In this document: piece by piece, positions 8,136 to 14,060 of the stretch
How positions within the stretch are numbered: position 1 is the first letter of the stretch
Layout of the letters: the number at the start of each line of letters is the position of its first letter
NCBI GenBank assembly: GCA_016297965.1
Contig: JAEDDP010000010.1
Location: 1-29,634, forward strand
Length of the DNA stretch: 29,634 nucleotides
Direction of reading: 5' to 3'
From: Alphaproteobacteria bacterium
GTDB lineage: Bacteria; Pseudomonadota; Alphaproteobacteria; Rs-D84; CACZYB01
Notes under the pieces: model-generated
What the model saw: the letters and a program-made list of their open reading frames with translations, nothing else
Database searches by the model: none
What the model was told of the DNA's origin: nothing
Position numbers and translations under genes: made by a program

Positions 8136-8163
8136 ATTATATATAAAAAAAAGTATTTTTCAA
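8136..8163 (-). promoter_or_regulatory. Sigma70-type promoter of tRNA-Leu (and DUF2066-hdaA)
   Basis: Minus strand: -35 TTGAAA (8158-8163), 16-base spacer, perfect -10 TATAAT (8136-8141). The predicted start near 8129 is about 20 bases before the tRNA. With no terminator after the tRNA it probably also drives DUF2066 and hdaA. Confidence 0.78.
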
Positions 8164-8195
8164 CATTTTTCTTATAATATTTTCAATGGCAACAA

Positions 8196-9263
8196 TCATT
8201 TTTCAAAATAGCTTTTATCCGGTAAAAAGTCGGCCAAAAACTGTTTATTGATCTGCCTTTGTTTGTCCGTTAAATTTTCCGTATCATTTATACAAAATAA
8301 TTTTGGATGGTATTTGGCAATATCATCTAAAACAAAACCACCACTTATTGTTTCCATACCTTTACGACAAAACAACTTTAAAAAGTAATAAGATAATGGG
8401 AATTTTTTATTCGGAACACATTCAAAAATCCGTCCTCCTAATGTCTTGTTAAAATAAAGTTTATTTCGACCAAGGCAATTATCGTATAAATCAAAAACAA
8501 ATTGATTAAAGTTATTTGCACAACGAAACCTTGAATATACTGTATTATGAAATAAGTTTGGATATTTTTTCATAAAATCAGCCCGAAATGACTTTCGGCA
8601 AGCCATAAAAGAATGTGATGGAAGACAATAATAGACAGCCCCAAATTCATTTGCAATAAATCGCACGGCATTACCAACATACGATTTATAACAATTATGC
8701 AATTCCAAATTAGAAGGTTGCAATTTCCTCCGTTTAAAGGAATACTTTTTCACAAAAACTTTTGGATTTCCGTTCAAATCAAAAAAATAATCCGGTCCAA
8801 CAAATCCACCAAAAAATGTATCATCATTTCCATATATAAAATATTCCGACAATCCCTTTATATTATGGATACACGCTTCCATCGCCATAGAGTTAAACGA
8901 AGGAAGAGCGTCAGACGGCATAATATCACTATGTTGCACAATCGTAATTTTTGGATGCGCCAAATTTAACCAAACCGGCACCTGACTATCAACAACAATA
9001 TAAATATGATGTACCCAAGGAACAAATTTTTGAACTGAACGAAGCGAATATTTAAGTTCATCATTATCCCTGAACCTACAATCATTTAAAACTTGATTTG
9101 AAAGGTTGGTTATTCCCTTCAAAAATAACTGCTTTTTCCGTCGGAACTTTTCGTCATTACCATCACACCACAAATAAACTAAATCAATATCCTTAATACC
9201 ATTTTTTGCATACTTTTCCAACACAAGATTTTGGTTTTCATAAACTTCACGTAAATTACCCAT
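8196..9263 (-). CDS. Stealth family sugar-phosphate transferase
   Basis: Stealth proteins transfer hexose-1-phosphate onto polysaccharides, making phosphodiester-linked capsules or cell-wall glycans; they are related to the animal GlcNAc-phosphotransferase. The 355 residues contain conserved region 1 (DIDLVYLWCDGND, 25-37). Region 2 is the longest block: CRFRDNDELKYSLRSV from 62, then HHIYIVVDSQVPVWL, then DALPSFNSMAMEA and YFIYGNDDTFFGG to about 153. A C-terminal part contains LPSHSFMACRKS and FRCANNFNQF, matching the later conserved regions. There is no membrane segment. GGAGT precedes the ATG. It is preceded by a structured leader with a good promoter, so expression may be controlled in the leader. 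It is isolated from other capsule genes. Donor and acceptor cannot be read from the sequence. Confidence 0.85.
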   Translation of the reverse strand: MGNLREVYENQNLVLEKYAKNGIKDIDLVYLWCDGNDEKFRRKKQLFLKGITNLSNQVLNDCRFRDNDELKYSLRSVQKFVPWVHHIYIVVDSQVPVWLNLAHPKITIVQHSDIMPSDALPSFNSMAMEACIHNIKGLSEYFIYGNDDTFFGGFVGPDYFFDLNGNPKVFVKKYSFKRRKLQPSNLELHNCYKSYVGNAVRFIANEFGAVYYCLPSHSFMACRKSFRADFMKKYPNLFHNTVYSRFRCANNFNQFVFDLYDNCLGRNKLYFNKTLGGRIFECVPNKKFPLSYYFLKLFCRKGMETISGGFVLDDIAKYHPKLFCINDTENLTDKQRQINKQFLADFLPDKSYFEK

Positions 9264-9495
9264 ATCAAACTCCTACACTATTTTATTGCCAGGGAGTTCG
9301 AAAATCATGTTCGTTGAAATGACTCTTTGACCTTTAAGGTAAACCTCTGAACATACGCCAAAGACTCCCCGACTAAGCAGAGAGGACTTTTGCCAAAGCG
9401 TAGTTTTCGCACTACGCTCCGCAACGAACAAGGACTTTCGACGGTCCCGCACTTTAACACAAAGTACTTCAACACATTTCTATGTTGCAGGAAAT
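9264..9495 (-). ncRNA. Candidate structured RNA or leader upstream of the Stealth gene
   Basis: The segment is visibly richer in G+C than its surroundings and lacks a good ORF. On the minus strand an imperfect closing helix of about 24 pairs joins 9426-9454 (GGGA, CGAAA, TGTTCGTTG) to 9291-9317 (CAACGAACA, TTTCG, TCCC). Inside lie a perfect 8-base hairpin AGCGTAGT/ACTACGCT (9396-9417), an ACCTTAAAGGT dyad (9330-9340) and a possible CCTCT/AGAGG pairing. A promoter ends at 9496, putting the RNA start near 9489, and the Stealth ATG is at 9263. It could be a long regulatory leader, a free small RNA (a 6S-like rod is one possibility) or an intergenic repeat. It does not match tmRNA, RNase P RNA or SRP RNA landmarks. 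Confidence 0.5.
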
Positions 9496-9524
9496 ATTAT
9501 AATTAAAACTAAGCCAAAATACAA
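9496..9524 (-). promoter_or_regulatory. Sigma70-type promoter of the structured leader and Stealth gene
   Basis: Minus strand: -35 TTGTAT (9519-9524), 17-base spacer, perfect -10 TATAAT (9496-9501). It lies between the stop of the phosphoglycerate-mutase-like gene (9535) and the structured segment. Confidence 0.72.
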
Positions 9525-9534
9525 GGATAAAAAA

Positions 9535-10128
9535 TTACACACACATAAAATCACTAAGGACTTTTGTTTCCGTATCATATTTGAATTTTATGCACGAACA
9601 ATTTTTAACGGACAACCTTTCCGTCAAATATTTCACCAACGATGCCTTTATAAATGCACCATGCGACACAATCAAAACATTGTCTTCATCATCGGGAATA
9701 CTTTGCATAAATTTTTGAAAACGACCAAAAACATCGTGAAAACATTCACCATTCGGAAACGACACACAAAGAGTTTTCAAATCATTATCACCATTTCTTA
9801 TAATCGCATCAAAAAGTCGTTTAAATTCATCCGTAAATTCTTCGTAAACCTTCCCTTCCAAATCACCAAACGAAACTTCTTTGATAAGGGGATTTACAAC
9901 AATCCGTTCAACACCAACTTTTTCATTTATAATATTGGCAGTCTCTTTTGCCCGCAAAAGGGGACTTGAATAAATATGTTCAATGCCAAGTCCAGCCAGC
10001 CGAGATGCCAAAGCCCGAGCCTGCGCCCGTCCATTTTCATTCAATGGAATATCCGTTTGCCCCTGTATTTTGCCAAGGCTGTTCCAGTCAGTTTCCCCAT
10101 GACGAACAAAATAAAAAGTCTTTTTCAT
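9535..10128 (-). CDS. Histidine phosphatase family protein (phosphoglycerate mutase-like)
   Basis: This 197-residue enzyme of the cofactor-dependent phosphoglycerate mutase/phosphatase clan uses a phosphohistidine intermediate. The RHGETDWN motif starts at Arg9 with catalytic His10. GKIQGQTDIPLNENGRAQA follows, then YSSPLLRAKETA with the second phosphate-binding Arg. KEVSFGDLEGK gives the general acid Glu, and IVSHGAFIKA holds the second catalytic His. Such short proteins are often called GpmB or CobC, but many are phosphatases, so the substrate is left open. It is the last gene of a minus-strand run after ffh, 15 bases downstream of it. The ATG has only a weak GGTG-type ribosome site, so coupling to ffh is likely. 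No terminator follows it. Confidence 0.85.
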   Translation of the reverse strand: MKKTFYFVRHGETDWNSLGKIQGQTDIPLNENGRAQARALASRLAGLGIEHIYSSPLLRAKETANIINEKVGVERIVVNPLIKEVSFGDLEGKVYEEFTDEFKRLFDAIIRNGDNDLKTLCVSFPNGECFHDVFGRFQKFMQSIPDDEDNVLIVSHGAFIKASLVKYLTERLSVKNCSCIKFKYDTETKVLSDFMCV

Positions 10129-10143
10129 TACAACACACCAAAC

Positions 10144-11526
10144 CTATAACTTCAAGCCACTTAAATCCGGCATATTCGCAAATGCACCGCTGTCCTGCAT
10201 CTGTTTTGCCATAGCCATAAGACCTTTAAGTCCACCCATCTTATTCATCTGTTCCATCATTTGTTTAGTCTTTTGATATTGACGGATAAGTTTTTCCACA
10301 TCGGAAACCGAAACACCGGCCCCCTTTGCAATACGCCTTTTTCGTCCCATCAAAAGTATATCCGGATTTCGCCGTTCCCGTACAGTCATAGAAAGGATTA
10401 TCGCTTCTTGACGTTTCATTGTGTCATCATTCATTCCCATGGATTGAAGCTTTTCGGCAAAGCCACCAATCCCCGGTAAAAATTTCATAATTCCACCAAT
10501 GGAACCAAGCTTTTTCATTTGCCTAAATTGTGAAAGCATATCTTCAAATGTAAATTGTCCTGCCATCATCCTTTCGGCCAAATTTTTCGCCTCGGTTTCA
10601 TCAATTTTTTCCTGTGCCTTTTCAACCAACGAAACAATATCTCCCATACCCAAAATACGACTTGCTATTCTGTCCGGAAAGAAAAGTTCCAAATCTTCGG
10701 CTTTTTCGCCAACACCCATAAATTTCACCGGCACACCAATTGATGCCCGCATTGATAAAATTGCACCACCACGCGCATCACCATCAATTCGGGTTGCAAC
10801 AATTCCGCTAAGGTGAAGTCTGTCATTAAATGTCCGCGCAATATTAACCGCATCTTGACCAACCAACGCATCAACACAAAGCAAAATTTCGTCTGGCAAG
10901 CATTGCTTTTTAATATCTTCAATTTCATCCATCATCTCATCATCAATACTTACACGACCGGCAGTATCAATCAAAACGACATCATAGTTATTTGCAACGG
11001 AAAGCGCCCGCGAAACAATTTGTGAAACCTTTTCACCATCAATAATTGAAAGCGTATCAATCCCAAGTCTTTGCCCCCAGGTTTGAAGTTGCTCCCTCGC
11101 CTGCGCTCTGTAAATATCGGTTGAAACCATCAACACCTTTTTTTGATATTTATCCGTAATAAATTTGCCAAGCTTTGCTGTGGTCGTAGTTTTACCACTT
11201 CCATTAAGTCCCGCCATCAAAATAATAAATGGTTTCTTGTCAAACAAAAGTCCATCATTTTTATTGCCAAGCATTTCAACAAGTTCGTCATTAACAATTT
11301 TCACCACTTGGTTTGCCGGAATTACATCTGATATAACCTTTTGTCCTATTGCCTTTTCTTCAATTTTTTTAAGCAAATCTTTCACAACAAAAAGGGAAAC
11401 ATCCGCCTCCAATAGGGCGATTTTAATTTCCCTTAATGCATTTTTCACATCTGCCTCTGAAAGCTTATCTTTACCACGAATTGAATCAAATGTGGCAAGA
11501 AGTTTTTTTGACAAAGACTCAAACAT
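10144..11526 (-). CDS. ffh: Signal recognition particle protein Ffh
   Basis: Ffh binds signal sequences on nascent inner-membrane proteins and 4.5S RNA, then docks with FtsY for delivery to SecYEG. The 460 residues show an N-terminal helical bundle (1-90). The GTPase domain has the P-loop GLNGSGKTTTTAKLG (106-120), DTAGR and TRIDGDARGG. The methionine-rich M domain follows from about 300, with MKFLPGIGG and the RNA-binding RRIAKGAGVSVSDVEKLI. Length and order are normal. AAGGAT precedes the ATG. It sits between pgm (18 bases) and the mutase-like gene (15 bases) instead of the more usual rpsP-rimM-trmD neighbourhood. No SRP RNA gene was found nearby. Confidence 0.97.
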   Translation of the reverse strand: MFESLSKKLLATFDSIRGKDKLSEADVKNALREIKIALLEADVSLFVVKDLLKKIEEKAIGQKVISDVIPANQVVKIVNDELVEMLGNKNDGLLFDKKPFIILMAGLNGSGKTTTTAKLGKFITDKYQKKVLMVSTDIYRAQAREQLQTWGQRLGIDTLSIIDGEKVSQIVSRALSVANNYDVVLIDTAGRVSIDDEMMDEIEDIKKQCLPDEILLCVDALVGQDAVNIARTFNDRLHLSGIVATRIDGDARGGAILSMRASIGVPVKFMGVGEKAEDLELFFPDRIASRILGMGDIVSLVEKAQEKIDETEAKNLAERMMAGQFTFEDMLSQFRQMKKLGSIGGIMKFLPGIGGFAEKLQSMGMNDDTMKRQEAIILSMTVRERRNPDILLMGRKRRIAKGAGVSVSDVEKLIRQYQKTKQMMEQMNKMGGLKGLMAMAKQMQDSGAFANMPDLSGLKL

Positions 11527-11544
11527 ACACTATCCTTTTTCTTA

Positions 11545-13155
11545 CTAATTTATTGCACTTGGTTCAATATTTCCGAAACGTTTATTAAGTTCCAAAATAT
11601 CGGAAACCAAAGTATACACATCCTTTAAATATTCACGTGCAGACATTGAAAATTTTGTTTCATCATCTTCAAATTTTTCAATATAAAGACGAAGTGTCGC
11701 ACCAACGGTACCCGTTCCCGAAAGACGGAAAAATATTCTGATATTATCCTTTGTAAATATCTGAACTCCCTGTGCCTTTGATTCCTCATGACTTACTGGG
11801 TCAATATAATCAAACACTTCCTTTTTGGAAATTTCATATTTACCATAAACCTTTCCATCAATATTTGCCGTCAACATATCGGACCAAAGCTTATTGGCAA
11901 TTTCCTTATCCACACCTTCATAACTGTATTGCGAATAAAAAATTCTTCCATTTTCACGCCACATTTCACGAACAAGTTCTTCAACACTTTTACCTGTTTT
12001 TGCGAGGATGTTAAGCCAGAAAAGTATCGCAAAAATACCGTCCTTTTCACGGATATAATCACCACCTTGACCAAAACTTTCTTCACCACAAAGGTTTATC
12101 TTGCCCGCATCCAAAAGGCTTGCAAAAAACTTCCAACCTGTTGGAGTATTATAAACGTCAAGCCCCATTTTATGTGCCACTTTATCAACTGAACTTGATG
12201 TCGGAATTGAACGTGCAACACCGCTTAATCCATTTGCATAATATGGAATAAATTTATGATACTTTGTCATAATTGCCAAACAATCCGATGGAATAACATA
12301 AAATCCATCCCCAAGTATCATATTTCTGTCGCCATCACCATCACATGCACAACCAAATTCGGCAAGTCCATTCATCATCGCATCATAAAAATCCTTTGCA
12401 TAGGTTGGATTTGGTTCCGGATGAACGCCACCAAAATCAGGTTGAGGAACCGAATTCAAAATCCATTCACGTTTTGCGCCAAGCCTGTTTACAAAAATTT
12501 CAATTGCTGTTGGACCTGTTGACGCATTCATTGCATTAAAACGGAATGTATGACCTGCATCAAACCATTTCTTTATTGCATCAAAATCAAACATAGATTC
12601 CATAAGGTCGGCATAATCCTTTATTGGGTCAAGGTATTCAACCTCCGCCAACTTTAATGCCTCTTCATCTGTTATGTTAAGACTGTTATAAAACGAAATC
12701 TTTTTTGTTTCTTCAAAAATTGCATTGGTAACAGATTCCGGCGCACCACCACCATTTGCCATTTCAACCTTTATACCAAAATCCCCATTTTCACCACCTG
12801 GGTTATGCGATGCGGAAAGAATAAATCCACCATCGGCATTATATTTTTTTATAACATTTGATATAGCAGGAGTAGGAGCAATAAGTTCACGTCCAACAAC
12901 CAAAACTTTTTTAATTCCATTTGCGACAAGGATTTTTATAATTGATGGAAGTACAAGAACACCTGGATAACGACCATCGCCACCAACAACCCAACTTTCA
13001 AGTTTGTCGCCATTATTTTTTCTAACACTAATAGATGCCTGAACAAAATTTTCAAGGAAGTTTTTTTGCATAAAAACTTTTGTTTGTTTTCTTAATCCAC
13101 CGGTACCTGGTTTTTGATTATCAAAAGATGTAGTTTGTACTTTAATTATTTCCAT
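11545..13155 (-). CDS. pgm: Alpha-D-phosphoglucomutase
   Basis: It interconverts glucose 1-phosphate and glucose 6-phosphate, supplying UDP-glucose synthesis and glycogen. The 536-residue protein is the PGM1-like type. Early substrate-loop residues are TTSFDNQKPGTGGLRK. The phosphoserine motif is SASHNPGG with catalytic Ser116. The metal loop is DGDGDRNMILG, the sugar-recognition loop GEESFGQGGDYIREKDG, and the phosphate-binding loop RLSGTGTVGATLR is near the C-terminus. I chose the ATG at 13155, which follows GGAGA. An upstream extension to 13248 would run into the SPOR gene and has no similarity to the family. The 18-base gap to ffh suggests cotranscription. With galE it can provide UDP-galactose precursors for surface glycans. 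Confidence 0.93.
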   Translation of the reverse strand: MEIIKVQTTSFDNQKPGTGGLRKQTKVFMQKNFLENFVQASISVRKNNGDKLESWVVGGDGRYPGVLVLPSIIKILVANGIKKVLVVGRELIAPTPAISNVIKKYNADGGFILSASHNPGGENGDFGIKVEMANGGGAPESVTNAIFEETKKISFYNSLNITDEEALKLAEVEYLDPIKDYADLMESMFDFDAIKKWFDAGHTFRFNAMNASTGPTAIEIFVNRLGAKREWILNSVPQPDFGGVHPEPNPTYAKDFYDAMMNGLAEFGCACDGDGDRNMILGDGFYVIPSDCLAIMTKYHKFIPYYANGLSGVARSIPTSSSVDKVAHKMGLDVYNTPTGWKFFASLLDAGKINLCGEESFGQGGDYIREKDGIFAILFWLNILAKTGKSVEELVREMWRENGRIFYSQYSYEGVDKEIANKLWSDMLTANIDGKVYGKYEISKKEVFDYIDPVSHEESKAQGVQIFTKDNIRIFFRLSGTGTVGATLRLYIEKFEDDETKFSMSAREYLKDVYTLVSDILELNKRFGNIEPSAIN

Positions 13156-13185
13156 AATATTCTCCTTTTTATTATTATGGAAAAT

Positions 13186-13214
13186 ACAATAACACTTTTT
13201 AAAAATATACGCAA
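13186..13214 (-). promoter_or_regulatory. Possible pgm promoter
   Basis: Minus strand: TTGCGT (13209-13214), 17-base spacer, TATTGT (13186-13191). Both boxes are weak matches, and pgm may instead be transcribed from upstream of the SPOR gene. Confidence 0.3.
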
Positions 13215-13222
13215 GAAAGTTT

Positions 13223-13975
13223 TTATTTATGGATATTACACCAATCATTATTTTTCTTCATTTTGGAACAAAGAAGTTCAAGGTTTCTCTTGTCTCCAAC
13301 GACATACAACCTGTAATACCACCCCTTATTAGGAACATATTCATATTTGACATAGGCATCAAAATTTTCCATCTCTGGATACTTCTTTTTGATAACCTTC
13401 ACACCATCGTATGCACTGTTTTCCTCCTTATACGATGCAATATGTGCCATAGTTGTATCCTTATCTTCTTCCTCAATAAAATATTCTTCACGAACCTGTG
13501 GCTTTACCACTGGCTTTGGTTCCGACTTTGCCTCCCGTTTTTTTTCAACAATCTGTGGTGCAACATTTTTACGAACAATCGGCTTTAAAACAACCGGCGG
13601 TAAATTTTGTTTACTCTCATCCTTTTTATCATCACGACCACTTACAACCACAGTCTTAAAATCATCCCCCTTTTCCTGCACCGGCATTTCACTCATATCA
13701 CGAAATTCCGGAAGTGTTGCCTCATTCGGTTTTTCAGGCGTATCTTTCTTATCCACATTCTTTGCCGAAGTTGATAAATCCACCGCCCCAGCCAGAGCCT
13801 TTATCTTCGGCGCTTCCTGTTTTACTTCCTGTGGCATAAGACTGTGCCGTGAATCAAATGATGAAATCTGTTCCTGTATTTCATTAAACGGTTTGTCATA
13901 ATCAACTGCATCCGCCGAATACCCCACAGACGAAACACAAACAACAAACAAAAATAAGAATTTAAAAATTTTCAA
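13223..13975 (-). CDS. Exported SPOR-domain protein
   Basis: The 250-residue protein has a signal peptide (KIFKFLFLFVVCVSSVGYSADA). A long low-complexity, charged and Pro/Lys-rich linker (about 30-165) includes KSEPKPVVKPQVREE. The C-terminal ~75 residues resemble a SPOR domain: TMAHIASYKEENSAYDGVK, then KKYPEM, then GWYYRLYVVGDKRNLELLCS and KMKKNNDWC. SPOR domains bind denuded septal peptidoglycan, so a periplasmic role at the division site is likely but inferred. It starts at a TTG (13973-13975), 7 bases after GAGGGA; no in-frame ATG fits the signal peptide. It heads the minus-strand run leading to pgm, ffh and the mutase-like gene, with a 67-base gap to pgm. It is divergent from the coiled-coil gene. 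The domain call rests on pattern, not a search. Confidence 0.75.
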   Translation of the reverse strand: MKIFKFLFLFVVCVSSVGYSADAVDYDKPFNEIQEQISSFDSRHSLMPQEVKQEAPKIKALAGAVDLSTSAKNVDKKDTPEKPNEATLPEFRDMSEMPVQEKGDDFKTVVVSGRDDKKDESKQNLPPVVLKPIVRKNVAPQIVEKKREAKSEPKPVVKPQVREEYFIEEEDKDTTMAHIASYKEENSAYDGVKVIKKKYPEMENFDAYVKYEYVPNKGWYYRLYVVGDKRNLELLCSKMKKNNDWCNIHK

Positions 13976-14005
13976 TTTTATATCCCTCTTACAAACAACA
14001 AAAAC

Positions 14006-14034
14006 TTGTCTTAAACATAAAGTTATGATACAAT
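14006..14034 (+). promoter_or_regulatory. Sigma70-type promoter of the coiled-coil gene
   Basis: TTGTCT (14006-14011), 17-base spacer, TACAAT (14029-14034) preceded by TGA as an extended -10. The start should lie near 14041, about 20 bases before the ATG at 14061. This rules out the upstream in-frame ATG at 14025. Confidence 0.72.
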
Positions 14035-14060
14035 ATATAAATTATAGGGGCAATAAAAAA

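Noticed and set aside
9264..9495. tmRNA, RNase P RNA or SRP RNA identity for the structured segment
   Set aside because: No tRNA-like T arm with CCA or tag ORF, no GAGGAAAGTCCGGGC-type core, and no GGAAG-type SRP loop could be found on either strand.
10144..11526. Search for an SRP RNA or rpsP near ffh
   Set aside because: Neither is present in the flanking sequence.
13156..13248. Longer pgm frame starting at 13248
   Set aside because: It runs into the SPOR gene; the ATG at 13155 with GGAGA matches the normal phosphoglucomutase start.
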